A stretch of 36,150 nucleotides of DNA from Solirubrobacterales bacterium (GTDB taxonomy: Bacteria > Actinomycetota > Thermoleophilia > Solirubrobacterales > Solirubrobacteraceae), in NCBI GenBank assembly GCA_025963935.1, contig JAOPZV010000146.1:1-36150 (forward strand), read 5' to 3'. This document shows, piece by piece, positions 1 through 10,490 of the stretch. The position numbers and the translations under genes are program-made. The notes under the pieces were generated by a model. It had not been told where the DNA came from. It saw nothing but the letters and a program-made list of their open reading frames with translations, and did no database searches. The number at the start of each line of letters is the position of its first letter. Position 1 is the stretch's first letter.

Positions 1-4
1 GACG

Positions 5-448
5 TCAAGCAGCGTCGTCGACACGAGCCGTGACCTCCGCGACGCCGCTCAGCAGCGCCGGTCGATGTTCGGTCCAGGCCGCTTTGTCCCACAGCTCCAG
101 ACGGTCGCCGACGCCCACCACCATGACGTCCTTGGCCAGCCCTGCGTGCTCGCCGAGGAAGCCGGGGATCATGATGCGCCCGGCAGCGTCGAGCTCTGCG
201 TCATGAGAGCTGCCGTAGAAGAAGCGTTCGAGCTCGGTGAGCGTCGTCGAAAGCGGCGGGAGCTCGGCGAGAGCCCGCCGTGTGTACTGCTCGTACTCCT
301 CCGGGCGCCACACACCGACACACGGCTTCAGGTCGACGGGCATCGCGAGCACGACTCCCTCGGAGAGGGCTGCCCGGTAGCGCGCGGGCACCGTAAGGCG
401 GTTCTTCGCGTCGAGCGTATGGTCGAAGGTGCCACGGAAGGGTGCCAC
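5..448 (-). CDS. mraZ: Transcriptional regulator / division protein MraZ; GTG start at 446-448 preferred over the longer 5..547 ORF
   Basis: FRGTFDHTLDAKNRLTVPARYR and ELDAAGRIMIPGFL are typical MraZ/SpoVT-AbrB half-domains. Confidence 0.93.
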   Translation of the reverse strand: MAPFRGTFDHTLDAKNRLTVPARYRAALSEGVVLAMPVDLKPCVGVWRPEEYEQYTRRALAELPPLSTTLTELERFFYGSSHDAELDAAGRIMIPGFLGEHAGLAKDVMVVGVGDRLELWDKAAWTEHRPALLSGVAEVTARVDDAA

Positions 449-532
449 GGTTGAGCTCCAAGCTTGTTTACCGAGCCGAGGTGGAGGAGTGGGAGGAGCC
501 CCTCCACCCCGGCTCGCTGAGCGCGAACATAC

Positions 533-578
533 CCCACTTCTCCCCACAATGCAACCCTAGTTGCACATCTTTTCCCAC
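533..578 (-). promoter_or_regulatory. Putative MraZ-box repeats (GTGGG on the minus strand) upstream of mraZ
   Basis: CCCAC (GTGGG on minus) at 533-537 and 543-547 (10-bp period) and at 574-578, about 85-130 bp upstream of the mraZ start. Confidence 0.45.
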
Positions 579-727
579 TTCGGCCCGCCGCGGCGCTCCG
601 GCGGCACAAATGCCCCGCACAGAACGTGTTTCCTCGTCGGCGACCGGCGCCGCCAGAATTGCGACCCCGGTGCAAGACGAGATGCATCGAGGCGAGATGA
701 AACGGCGCTTGCCGATTCGCCTGTGAC

Positions 728-2569
728 TTGCGTGGATCAGCGCCGTGCACGTACCATCGCCTCCCCCCGCCGGCCCGCACGGGCCGCCAGAAAGGACTCC
801 ACCCCTTGCTCCAGCTCCCGAGCCGCCAGCGCCGTGCCAGCCATCCATGGCGGTCTGCCTCGTCCCTGCGGCGCAGCGTCGCGTCGATCCTGACCTCCGC
901 ACTCGCCGCGGCGGCGCTAACTAGCTGTGGCTCCTCGCACAGCAGCGGCCCAGCGGCCGACCCTGCGGGCGCCGTGCCCGCCTCGGCGGCCATCTACGCC
1001 GGCGCGACGGTGCGCCCGACCGGCTCGCAGAAGACAGCGGCGCTGTCGGTGGGCCGCAGCCTGACCCACCAGACAGACCCCTACCTGCGGCTAACCCAGC
1101 TTCTCCAGGCGCCGGGCACGCCGCCGATCAGCTTCTCGCGGGACCTCGCGCCGTGGCTCGGCCCGAAGGCTGGTATCTACCTCAGCTCACTGGGCTCCCC
1201 GAGCACGGCGCAGAGCGGCCTGCTGCTCTCGCTCCTGCAGCAGGGCCTCGGCTCGTCCTCCACCGGCTCTCTCCCGTTCGGCGCCGCCGGGCTGCAGGGG
1301 GCGATCCTGCTCGACACGACCGACGTCGCGAAGGCCCGCTCGTTCCTCGCGTCCGAGGCCCAGCATGCCGGCGCGCACGCGACGTCCTATCACGGCGTGT
1401 CCTACCAGGCGAGCTCCGGCGGCCTGGCGTTCGGCCTGATCGGCCACTTCGCGGTGATCGGCAGCGAGGCGGGCCTGCACGGCGTCATCGAAACCACGCA
1501 GGGAGGCGCGGCGCTGTCCCGGGCGGGCGGCTACGCGAAGCTCCTCGCCGCTGCTCCGGCCGATGCGATCGCGCACCTCTACACCGCCGCGGCTGCAGCC
1601 GGCCGAGCGAAGGCGACGGGTGGGCTGACCGAACTGCTCGTAGGCGGCCGCGAAGCGAACATCTCGCTCATCCCGGCGGCTGGCTCGCTCGCCCTCGACG
1701 CCGACACAGTTGCGCCCGCCTCGCCCGCCTCGCCCGGCGGCGGCGGCCTGCTCGCCGCTGGGACAGACGGGGCGCAGGCACTCGGCGAACTCCCGGGAGA
1801 CTCCTGGCTGGCGTTCGGCCTTGGCCACGTCGGCGCGACGCTCGGCGAAGACGTCCGTGCGCTGCGGGCGCTTGCAACGCTGGGGAGCGCTTTGGAAGCC
1901 AAGGGCTCTGAAGCAGGCGCCGCGGTGACGCTGAACCTCAAGGGCCTGCTCGAGGGGCTTCTGACGCCGTTGGGGGTGCTCGGAGGCGAAAGCGCCCAGG
2001 CCCGGCGTGACTTCCGCAGCTGGATGGGATCCGGTGGCATATTCGCGAGCGGGGGCAACCTGCTCGAACTGAAGGGCGCTGTGGTGATCTCTTCGAAAGA
2101 CGCGGCGATGTCGCGTGCCGCCGTCGCGAAGCTCGCCGCCCAGCTGCGCAGCTCCGGGAGCTCGGTGCAGCCGATCACGATCGCGGGCACCGACGCCGCC
2201 GTGGGCGTGCGGGTGAGCGGACTTCCGCTGATGCTGGATATCGCCAACGGCGTTGACTCCAGCGGGCACACCAAGTTCGTCCTCGGCCTCGGCGAACCAT
2301 CGGTGACGGCCGCGCTGAACCCATCGAGCACGCTCGCCGGCGCGGCCGCGACCACGGCCGCTGCGACAGCCCTCGGCGAAGGCATGCATCCCAATCTGAT
2401 CGTGGACGCCCCGACGCTGCTCAGCCTGCTCGAAGGCGTCGGCCTGACCGAAGACCCCACCCTGTCGAAGGTCGTGCCCTACCTGCGCGCCGTCACGAGG
2501 CTCGCCGGCGGCACCCACAGTCTCGGCGGAGGGCTCGAACGGGCGCGCGTGACGGTCGCGCTGCGCTAG
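728..2569 (+). CDS. DUF3352-like secreted lipoprotein; exact start uncertain
   Basis: Signal segment with lipobox LAAAALTSCGSS; long Ala/Gly-rich repeat-like body consistent with DUF3352. Confidence 0.72.
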   Translation: MRGSAPCTYHRLPPPARTGRQKGLHPLLQLPSRQRRASHPWRSASSLRRSVASILTSALAAAALTSCGSSHSSGPAADPAGAVPASAAIYAGATVRPTGSQKTAALSVGRSLTHQTDPYLRLTQLLQAPGTPPISFSRDLAPWLGPKAGIYLSSLGSPSTAQSGLLLSLLQQGLGSSSTGSLPFGAAGLQGAILLDTTDVAKARSFLASEAQHAGAHATSYHGVSYQASSGGLAFGLIGHFAVIGSEAGLHGVIETTQGGAALSRAGGYAKLLAAAPADAIAHLYTAAAAAGRAKATGGLTELLVGGREANISLIPAAGSLALDADTVAPASPASPGGGGLLAAGTDGAQALGELPGDSWLAFGLGHVGATLGEDVRALRALATLGSALEAKGSEAGAAVTLNLKGLLEGLLTPLGVLGGESAQARRDFRSWMGSGGIFASGGNLLELKGAVVISSKDAAMSRAAVAKLAAQLRSSGSSVQPITIAGTDAAVGVRVSGLPLMLDIANGVDSSGHTKFVLGLGEPSVTAALNPSSTLAGAAATTAAATALGEGMHPNLIVDAPTLLSLLEGVGLTEDPTLSKVVPYLRAVTRLAGGTHSLGGGLERARVTVALR

Positions 2570-2579
2570 CTGCCTGCCG

Positions 2580-3809
2580 CTAGGGGAGCGTAATTGCGCG
2601 GTCGAAGACGGGCCTGCCGCCGACGACGCGGTCCACGCCGTAGCGGGCCAGCGTCGTTTCGCCGCTCGCCTCGACCGAGTAGCGGCCGATCACCGAGTCA
2701 CGGTCACGTGTGGCGAACAAGCGGTCGATAACGACCTGGCGGTCGTTGCCGCGGGAACCTGCGCCACGAATGGCATCGAGCACGACCCTCATGGCCTCGT
2801 ACCCGTACAGCGCGTAGGCGCCACCGTCGTAGCCGAAGTCGCGGCGGTAATTACCGAGCACGCGCTGCGCCACGCGCGGGTACAGCGACGGTGCCAGCGC
2901 CGGCGTCGTCAGGTAGGTGTTGGCGGCGGCTGAGCCGATTTGGGAGGCGAACGCTTCGTCGGCCATCGAGCTCGTGCCGAGCAGCGTGAGGCCGGGGTTG
3001 GCGGCGTGCAGCTGGCGCCATAGGCCAGCCGTCCCGGCTGCGCTCGAGCCGGCCAGGAACACGGCTGAGGCGTGGCTCTTTGCGATCTTTTCGATCGCGC
3101 CCGCATAGAGGGCGCCAGGTGCCAGCGTGAGGCTGTCACGGCCGGCGAGCGCGATCCCAGCATGCTGGGCTCCGATCGCGACGATGTCCGACAGCGGGAC
3201 GTGAAAGGGGTCCTGATCGTCCAGCACGTAGACGCTGCGCACGCCCAACAGCTTCATCAGCTTGACCTGCGCCGCGCCCTCCACGGAGTCACCCGGGGCG
3301 AGGCGTCCGAACGTCCGTCTCCCGGTCGGATAGAAGCGTCCGGGCTCGTCCTGCCCGGCGTACAGCGACGACGTCAGGCCGACGTAGGGACTGCCGGGGC
3401 TGACCTGGAGGATTCCCGCGGCGTTGATCAGCGGCAGCGAGACGGCGGTGGCGGCCGAGTTGTAATCGCCGAGGTAGGCGATCGTGCTGGTGTCCTGCGC
3501 CGCCGTCTTGGCGTCGCTGGCAGTGATTCCGGGATCCCAGCGACCGGTCTTGGGGTTCGAGTCATCGAGCGACACATAGCCGATCTTGAAGGACCCGGCG
3601 CGCCCCCCGGCCTCGCTGAGGGCGAGCTTCTCGCCGTTGACGATCTGCTGGGAGACGGCCGCATCGGGGCCCTGAAGCGGCAGGCTCGAGTAGATCGCGA
3701 GCTGGTTGCCGGCTGCTTCGGAGGCCCGCGACACTCCCGTGCCCCCACAACCGGCCGCTCCCGGCAGGACAGCGGCGAGAGCGGCTAGGCCCAGCCAGCG
3801 CGCACGCAC
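2580..3809 (-). CDS. ABC transporter substrate-binding lipoprotein (Leu/Ile/Val-binding, periplasmic-binding-protein type 6)
   Basis: Lipobox AAVLPGAAGCGG; 'LAIYSSLPLQGPDAAVSQQIVNGEKLALSEAGG' and 'YALYGYEAMRVVLDAI' are family-typical. Confidence 0.88.
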   Translation of the reverse strand: MRARWLGLAALAAVLPGAAGCGGTGVSRASEAAGNQLAIYSSLPLQGPDAAVSQQIVNGEKLALSEAGGRAGSFKIGYVSLDDSNPKTGRWDPGITASDAKTAAQDTSTIAYLGDYNSAATAVSLPLINAAGILQVSPGSPYVGLTSSLYAGQDEPGRFYPTGRRTFGRLAPGDSVEGAAQVKLMKLLGVRSVYVLDDQDPFHVPLSDIVAIGAQHAGIALAGRDSLTLAPGALYAGAIEKIAKSHASAVFLAGSSAAGTAGLWRQLHAANPGLTLLGTSSMADEAFASQIGSAAANTYLTTPALAPSLYPRVAQRVLGNYRRDFGYDGGAYALYGYEAMRVVLDAIRGAGSRGNDRQVVIDRLFATRDRDSVIGRYSVEASGETTLARYGVDRVVGGRPVFDRAITLP

Positions 3810-3816
3810 GCGGGCC

Positions 3817-3978
3817 CTAGCCGCGACGGCTCGGCAGGTAGCCGGAGAGAATCTTCAGAGTCGCTCCGACGAGGATGATCGCGGCGGACAGCAGGAAGGC
3901 GTCGAAGCCCTTGGCCCCGAGCGACCACAAAACGATCCAGACGATGAGGCCAGCTGTGACGGTGAGGATCAATCCCAT
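3817..3978 (-). CDS. Small 53-aa two-TM hydrophobic protein, absent from the ORF track (below its size cutoff)
   Basis: Translated by eye: MGLILTVTAGLIVWIVLWSLGAKGFDAFLLSAAIILVGATLKILSGYLPSRRG*; fills the gap between the solute-binding protein and trpA. Confidence 0.75.
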   Translation of the reverse strand: MGLILTVTAGLIVWIVLWSLGAKGFDAFLLSAAIILVGATLKILSGYLPSRRG

Positions 3979-3990
3979 GCCCGCCGGATC

Positions 3991-4815
3991 CTAGCTGGCC
4001 GATCTCTGGTCGGTCGGGGCGAGGCCGGCGGCGAGCTCGCTGACCACCAGCCCCACCGCGACCGCCGGGTCATCACCTTCGCCGGCGGCGCGGACCAGGC
4101 GCGTTCCCACGATCACACCGTCGGCTCCTGCGTCGGCCGCCTGGACGGCCTGGGCGGGCGTGCTGATGCCGAAGCCGAGCGCGACGGGCACGTCGGTGCA
4201 GGCCTTCGCGCGAGCGACGACCTCCGCGAAGCGCTCCCCGAGGGCGCGACGCTCACCGGTGGTGCCGACCACGGACACGGTGTAAAGGAACCCGCGCGCC
4301 CGGGCGCCGATCAGAGCAAGACTCTCAGTGGTCGTGGTGGGCGCCACGAGGGGCACGAGAGCGAGGTCACGCCTGTCACACGCCGCGAGCACCTCCGCCG
4401 ACTCCGCCTGCGGGAGGTCCGGAACGATCAGCCCGCACGCGCCGGACTGATCGAGTCGCTCGACGAACGCCTCGACGCCGGGCGCGTAGACCATGTTGGC
4501 GTAGCACATCAGGACAACCGGCACGCTGTCAGCGAGGGCCCGCGCGACCTCAAGCACACCGGCCACGTTCGCGCCCGCCTGCAGCGCCTCGGTGCCCGCC
4601 GCGTGGATCACCGGCCCGTCCGCCAGCGGGTCGGAGTAGGGCATGCCGAGCTCGAGCACGTCGGCACCGCCCTCAACGCACGCTTGGCCAATCCGCACCG
4701 ACTCCTCGAGGGTCGGAAAGCCACCCATCAGGTAGGGCATCAGCGCGGCGCGCTTGCTCGTGCCGGCGAAGCTCTCCGCGATGCGCTCGGCGCCGGTCGT
4801 GCGCACGCCGCTCAC
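3991..4815 (-). CDS. trpA: Tryptophan synthase alpha chain
   Basis: [52 protein letters not shown]. Confidence 0.97.
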   Translation of the reverse strand: MSGVRTTGAERIAESFAGTSKRAALMPYLMGGFPTLEESVRIGQACVEGGADVLELGMPYSDPLADGPVIHAAGTEALQAGANVAGVLEVARALADSVPVVLMCYANMVYAPGVEAFVERLDQSGACGLIVPDLPQAESAEVLAACDRRDLALVPLVAPTTTTESLALIGARARGFLYTVSVVGTTGERRALGERFAEVVARAKACTDVPVALGFGISTPAQAVQAADAGADGVIVGTRLVRAAGEGDDPAVAVGLVVSELAAGLAPTDQRSAS

Positions 4816-6026
4816 GCGCGACCCTGGCCCAGCACCTCGGCGAGGTCCTTGTCACCGCGACCGGAGAGGCAGACGAGGTCCAGCTCACCGTCGTCCTGCG
4901 CGAGCACCCAGGCGAGCGCATGAGCGGTCTCGAGCGCGGGGATGATGCCCTCCAGCCGCGTGATCTCTTCGAACGCCGCGATCGCCTCGGCATCTGTGAC
5001 CGCCACGTATCGTGCCCGCCCGGTGTCCCTCAGGTGGGCGTGCTGCGGGCCGGCGCCGGGGTAGTCGAGGCCCGCCGAAACCGAGTGCGCCTGGATGATC
5101 TGACCCTCCTCGTCCTGCATGATCGCCGAGCGCGACCCGTGCAGGATGCCCGCGCGGCCGCCGACGGTCAGCGGCGCTCCGTGGCGTCCGGTGTCGATGC
5201 CCTCGCCACCCGCCTCGACGCCGACGAGCTCGACGTCCTCGTCGTCGATGAAGGCAGCGAAAGTGCCGATCGCGTTGGAGCCGCCACCGACGCATGCCAC
5301 CACGCGAGCCGGCAGCCTGCCCTCGCGGTCGAGGATCTGCGCGCGCGCCTCGTCGCCGATGACGCGCTGGAGATCGCGCACGAGAGCCGGATAAGGAGCC
5401 GGACCGACGACCGAGCCGATCACGTAGTGCGTGCTCTCGACGTTCGTGACCCAGTCTCTGATCGCCGCGGAGGTCGCCTCCTTGAGGGTCCTCGCACCAG
5501 CGTCGACGGGATGCACGGTCGCGCCGAGCAGTTCCATGCGCTGGACGTTGGGCAGCTGCCTGCGCGTGTCCTGCACCCCCATGTAGATCACGCACTCCAT
5601 CCCGAGGAGCGCGCATACCGTCGCTGTGGCCACGCCGTGCTGCCCGGCGCCGGTCTCGGCGATGATCCGCCGCTTCCCCATCCGCTTGGCGAGCAGCACC
5701 TGGCCGAGCGCGTTGTTGAGCTTGTGCGAGCCCGTGTGGTTGAGATCCTCGCGCTTCAGGTACACCGGCCGGCCGGCCCGCTCGGACAGACGTCGTGCCC
5801 GGTAGAGCGGCGTGGGCCGCCCGGCGAAATCGCGCAGGAGGCAATCCAGCTGCGCGCGGTAGGTCCCGTCATCCCTGGCCTGAAGCCATGCCTGCTCCAG
5901 CTCGGCGAGGGCCGGCATGAGCGTCTCGGGTACGAACTGCCCGCCGTAGGGACCGAAACGATGCTCGATCGGCGCGTCGGAGCTCTCGCGGTCGGGCCGC
6001 GCTCCGGTCTGCTCCCCGGCGCTCAC
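4812..6026 (-). CDS. trpB: Tryptophan synthase beta chain (GTG start at 6024-6026; longer ORF to 6746 is frame read-through over trpF)
   Basis: [61 protein letters not shown]. Confidence 0.97.
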   Translation of the reverse strand: MSAGEQTGARPDRESSDAPIEHRFGPYGGQFVPETLMPALAELEQAWLQARDDGTYRAQLDCLLRDFAGRPTPLYRARRLSERAGRPVYLKREDLNHTGSHKLNNALGQVLLAKRMGKRRIIAETGAGQHGVATATVCALLGMECVIYMGVQDTRRQLPNVQRMELLGATVHPVDAGARTLKEATSAAIRDWVTNVESTHYVIGSVVGPAPYPALVRDLQRVIGDEARAQILDREGRLPARVVACVGGGSNAIGTFAAFIDDEDVELVGVEAGGEGIDTGRHGAPLTVGGRAGILHGSRSAIMQDEEGQIIQAHSVSAGLDYPGAGPQHAHLRDTGRARYVAVTDAEAIAAFEEITRLEGIIPALETAHALAWVLAQDDGELDLVCLSGRGDKDLAEVLGQGRA

Positions 6027-6739
6027 GCCGGTTGACCGATCCTCGGCGGCCCGGGCTGCACCTCCGGGACCTCCGGTGACTCCTGCCGGCCGGCCGCGCG
6101 GGCCGCCGCGATGAAGGCGCGTAGCCGCTCGGGGTCCTTGCGACCGGGGGCGGCCTCGGTGCCGCTCGCGCTGTCGACCGCGAACGGGTGCGTCAGCGCG
6201 ATCGCCTCGCCGACGTTCGAGGCGTCGAGGCCGCCGCTCAGGATCAGCGGGACCTTCGAGCGCCGCGCGGCGAGCAGGTTCCAGTCGAACGTCTCCCCGG
6301 TTCCACCTCGAAGTCGCTGACCCGCCGGCGTCCGGCCGTGTGCGTCGAGCAGGTGGAAGTCCACGTGGAAACGCTCGAGGTCGCGTAGGTCGCCCGGTCC
6401 GGATACCTGGGCGGCCTTGATGATCCGCGCCCCGGTCCGTCTGCTCACCTCTGCGCAGTACGCAGGGCCCTCCTCGCCGTGGAGTTGCAGCATGCTCAAC
6501 CCGAGCGCCTCGGCCGTCGCGATGACCTCGTCGAGCGGCGCGTTGACGTACACCCCGCACAGCTCGACGCGGCGGCGCAGGCGCGCGACGATCCTCTGTG
6601 CCTCCGCCAGCGAGCAACGGCGCGGGCTGCCCTCGTAGAAGATCATCCCGAGCGCCCAGGCCCCAAGCTCGACCGCCAGCTCGGCGTCCTCGACGCTCGT
6701 GATCCCGCAGATCTTCACCTTTGGGGCCGGCTGGTCCAT
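6023..6739 (-). CDS. trpF: Phosphoribosylanthranilate isomerase
   Basis: [34 protein letters not shown]; overlaps trpB by 4 bp. Confidence 0.95.
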   Translation of the reverse strand: MDQPAPKVKICGITSVEDAELAVELGAWALGMIFYEGSPRRCSLAEAQRIVARLRRRVELCGVYVNAPLDEVIATAEALGLSMLQLHGEEGPAYCAEVSRRTGARIIKAAQVSGPGDLRDLERFHVDFHLLDAHGRTPAGQRLRGGTGETFDWNLLAARRSKVPLILSGGLDASNVGEAIALTHPFAVDSASGTEAAPGRKDPERLRAFIAAARAAGRQESPEVPEVQPGPPRIGQPA

Positions 6740-6790
6740 GTGCCAACCGTAGCGAGTCCCTACGCGGGATCCCGCCCGGCGGGCGCGGTC

Positions 6791-8005
6791 CTAGCCTTCG
6801 GGCGTGTTGGAGTTCGGCACCGAGTTGGGCCGGCTGCCGAGCGTCGCGGACAACGTCTTGCGTTCGTAGCCGCCTTTGCCGTTGGCGCGCAGCACGGTGA
6901 TCTTGATCGTCTGGCCCGGTTTCTTCGCGGAGACGTCTGTGGCGACGTCTTCGGAGCTCGTGACGGTCTTGCCGTCGATCGCGACGATGATGTCGCCTCC
7001 GACGGCTATCTGACCGCTTTCGGTCGTGCTGTTGATGGCTCCGGGGCGGATCCCCGCCTTTGCCGCGGCCGTTCCCTTCTGGACTGTCTGAACGAGGGCT
7101 CCGCTCTTCACCGGCAGGTTCAAGGCGGACAGCGCGCCGTCGATCGACAACGAGGTGAGACCGAGGTAGGCGCCGCGCACCGTCCCGCCTTTCTCCAGCT
7201 GGGAGATCTCGGCCTTTGCGGTATTGATGGGGACGGCGAAGCCGATACCCACGCTGCCGCCGCCGCTCCCACCCGTCGCGATCTGCGAGTTGATGCCGAT
7301 CACGCGACCCGCCGCGTCGAGCAGCGGTCCGCCGGAGTTGCCGGGGTTGATCGGCGCGTCGGTCTGCAGGACGTTGTTGATGGTGAACCCGTTGGGCGCC
7401 TGGATCTGCCGCTGGAGCGCGGAGATCACACCTGTCGTGAGGGTGCGTTCGAGGTCGAACGGGTTGCCGATCGCGTAGACAGGGTCGCCCACCTGCGCTC
7501 CATTGGAGTCCCCGAGGGTAAGCGGGTGAAGCGTCAAACCATCCGTCCTGATGCGCAGCACGGCGAGGTCATTCGAAGGGTCCTTGCCGACGACTTGAGC
7601 TTCGACGGACTTACCTTTTTCGAAGCTGACAGTCACCTTGACGGCGTTCTCGACAACGTGGTAGTTCGTGAGGATCGTGCCGTTGCTGTCGATCACGATG
7701 CCCGACCCCGTGGCCTGTCCCTGGCGCTGCGTTTCACCGCCGCCGAAGAGGTTGAACGGGGATTCCGATTTCTGCACGATCGTGGAGGTCACGAACGCGA
7801 CACCGGGCGCGTCGCGCACGTACACCTCGTGAGGCGTCATTCCGGTGCCCCGCTGCGAGGCGTTGGAGGGAGCGATCGGAGCGGCCTGGACCGTGGTGAT
7901 GGTCTGCTGGCTCTGGTCGAGGCCGCCGAAGGCAGCGACCAGCCCCACGACAAGCCCGCCACCGAGCAGCGCTGCAACGAATGGGATGACGATCATGCGT
8001 CTCAT
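6791..8005 (-). CDS. HtrA/DegP-like membrane-anchored trypsin-like serine protease with PDZ domain
   Basis: N-terminal TM; catalytic motifs [25 protein letters not shown]-terminal PDZ-like [12 protein letters not shown]. Confidence 0.93.
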   Translation of the reverse strand: MRRMIVIPFVAALLGGGLVVGLVAAFGGLDQSQQTITTVQAAPIAPSNASQRGTGMTPHEVYVRDAPGVAFVTSTIVQKSESPFNLFGGGETQRQGQATGSGIVIDSNGTILTNYHVVENAVKVTVSFEKGKSVEAQVVGKDPSNDLAVLRIRTDGLTLHPLTLGDSNGAQVGDPVYAIGNPFDLERTLTTGVISALQRQIQAPNGFTINNVLQTDAPINPGNSGGPLLDAAGRVIGINSQIATGGSGGGSVGIGFAVPINTAKAEISQLEKGGTVRGAYLGLTSLSIDGALSALNLPVKSGALVQTVQKGTAAAKAGIRPGAINSTTESGQIAVGGDIIVAIDGKTVTSSEDVATDVSAKKPGQTIKITVLRANGKGGYERKTLSATLGSRPNSVPNSNTPEG

Positions 8006-8040
8006 TGAGTGACAGGATGGTCGGGGGCGATGAAGCTCAT

Positions 8041-8850
8041 CTAAAGGGGTTCGTGAGCGCCGCTAAAACCTCTGAGAGCGCGCAGAGCGCTCGCCGGGTC
8101 CGGCGAGCGCATCAGCGACTCTCCCACAAGTGCCGCCTGCACGCCCCTCTCGTACAGACCGCGAAGCTGCTCGGCGGTCGCGATGCCGGACTCCGAGACG
8201 ATCGTGACACCTGGCGGCACGTCGGCCATCAGCCGTTCCGTGCGCTGTAGATCTACGCTGAAGTCCCTCAGGTCGCGGTTGTTGACTCCGATGATGTCGG
8301 CACCCAGGGCGAGTGCAATCGCAAGCTCCTCACCGTCGTGAACCTCGACCAGCACGTCCAGGCCCATGGCCCGCGCCGCACGGTAGAGCGACGCAAGGTC
8401 CTGCGGCGCCAAGGCCGCGACTATCAGCAGCACGGCGTCGGCTCCGGCGGCCAGTGACTCCTCCAGCTGGTAGCTGTCGAGAATGAAGTCCTTGCGCAGC
8501 AGCGGAAGCTCGCAGCTGGCGCGGGCATCGCGCAGATCGTCGAGTGAGCCGCCGAAGTTGGGACCCTCGGTGAGGACCGAGATGGCGGCCGCCCCCCCGT
8601 CGCGGTAGGCGCCGAGGATCTCCTCGAGGTCGGGGTGATCGTGCAGCGCTCCGGCCGAAGGCGAGCGGCGCTTGAACTCGGCGATCACCGACATGCCGGG
8701 GGCGATCAGCGCGTCGTGGAAGGCGCGACCGGACGTGCGCCCGGCGCCCGCATCCGGCGGCGTCGGCGTCGGCGTCTGCAGCTTGCGGCGCGCGACCTCC
8801 TCACGCGTTTCGGCGAGGATGCGCTCGAGCAGGCTCGGAGCGCTGCTCAC
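8041..8850 (-). CDS. trpC: Indole-3-glycerol phosphate synthase
   Basis: VIAEFKRRSPSAG, LLRKDFILDSYQLEES, GVNNRDLRDFSVD, SESGI. Confidence 0.97.
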   Translation of the reverse strand: MSSAPSLLERILAETREEVARRKLQTPTPTPPDAGAGRTSGRAFHDALIAPGMSVIAEFKRRSPSAGALHDHPDLEEILGAYRDGGAAAISVLTEGPNFGGSLDDLRDARASCELPLLRKDFILDSYQLEESLAAGADAVLLIVAALAPQDLASLYRAARAMGLDVLVEVHDGEELAIALALGADIIGVNNRDLRDFSVDLQRTERLMADVPPGVTIVSESGIATAEQLRGLYERGVQAALVGESLMRSPDPASALRALRGFSGAHEPL

Positions 8851-9914
8851 CGCGGAGCCTCCGCGGGCGCGTGCCTGCGGCTCGCCTGGAGGTAGCGCTC
8901 CAGCGCAGCCGCGGCGCGTCCGTCGGCCAGCGCCTCGCGGGCGGCCTGCACGCCGTCGGCGATCGAGTCGGCGCGCCCGGCGGCGTAGATCGCGGCGCCG
9001 GCGTTGATCACCGCGAGGGACTCACCCACCGGACGACTCCCGTCGCTGCCCTGGCCTTCGAGGATCGCGCGCGTCACCTGGGCGTTCTCCTGCGGCGTCC
9101 CCCCGCCCCATCCGTCGGAGGCGGCGTGCGAGTCCGGCGAGACGCCGACGTCAGAAGGATCGAGCATGTACTCGCTGATGTCCTCGCCGTTGACCTCCAC
9201 CACGTGCGTGGAGGCGGCCGCGGAGATCTCATCCAGGCCGTCCTCGCTCGAGACGACGAGCGCACGATCGACCCCCAGCGTGGCGAGTGCCCTGGCGATC
9301 CGCTCGAGGAAACGCGGTTCGGAGACCCCGATCAGCTGACGACGGGCGCCCGCGGGGTTGGTGAGGGGGCCGAGCAGGTTGAAGATGGTGCGCACCGCGA
9401 GCTCGCGGCGAACGGGGATCACGAAGCGCGTGGCCTGGTGATGGGCAGGCGCGAACATGAAGCCGAAGCCCGCCTCATCGATGCACACCGCGACCGCCTC
9501 CGGCGCGAGATCGATGCGTGCGCCGAGCGCCTCCAACAGGTCCGCTGAGCCAGAGCGGCTCGTGGCTGAGCGGTTGCCATGCTTGGCGACCGCACAGCCG
9601 GCGCCCGCAGCGATGAGCGCGGCCGTGGTCGAGACGTTGAACGTGCTGCGTCCGCCGCCGGTCCCAGCGGTGTCGAGCAGGTCCGCGCGCTCGCTCTGTA
9701 CGTGCGACGCCAGCTCCCGCATCGTGCGGGCCAGGCCAGCGAGCTCCTCGACCGTCTCCCCCTTGGTCCTCAGCGCGACCAGGAAGCCGGCGATCTGGGT
9801 TTCGGAGACCTCCCCTCGCATGATCTCGGCGAGCACCTCGGAGGTCTCGTCCGCGCTCAGATCTCTGCGCGAGGCCAGTGCGTCGATCGCGGCGGTGAGG
9901 ATCGCACTGGGCAT
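8847..9914 (-). CDS. trpD: Anthranilate phosphoribosyltransferase
   Basis: LLDTAGTGGGRSTFNVSTTAALIAAGAGCAVAKHGNRSATSRSGSADLLEALG. Confidence 0.97.
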   Translation of the reverse strand: MPSAILTAAIDALASRRDLSADETSEVLAEIMRGEVSETQIAGFLVALRTKGETVEELAGLARTMRELASHVQSERADLLDTAGTGGGRSTFNVSTTAALIAAGAGCAVAKHGNRSATSRSGSADLLEALGARIDLAPEAVAVCIDEAGFGFMFAPAHHQATRFVIPVRRELAVRTIFNLLGPLTNPAGARRQLIGVSEPRFLERIARALATLGVDRALVVSSEDGLDEISAAASTHVVEVNGEDISEYMLDPSDVGVSPDSHAASDGWGGGTPQENAQVTRAILEGQGSDGSRPVGESLAVINAGAAIYAAGRADSIADGVQAAREALADGRAAAALERYLQASRRHAPAEAPR

Positions 9915-9917
9915 CGC

Positions 9918-10486
<569 letters not shown>

Positions 10487-10490
<4 letters not shown>

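Noticed and set aside
328-993. Several overlapping ORFs in the mraZ/DUF3352 intergenic region
   Set aside because: Arg-rich, no motifs; they overlap the mraZ regulatory region.
1187-2518. 443-aa minus-strand ORF antisense to the DUF3352-like gene
   Set aside because: Shadow ORF; the plus-strand product has a lipobox signal and coherent composition.
4920-6035. Long plus-strand ORF antisense to trpB (also 3706..4923, 6479..8008, 10856..12193, 15143..16255, 18917..20206, 19908..21002)
   Set aside because: High-GC shadow ORFs in mirror frames of convincingly identified genes; translations are Arg/Ala/Gly/His-rich with no recognisable motifs.
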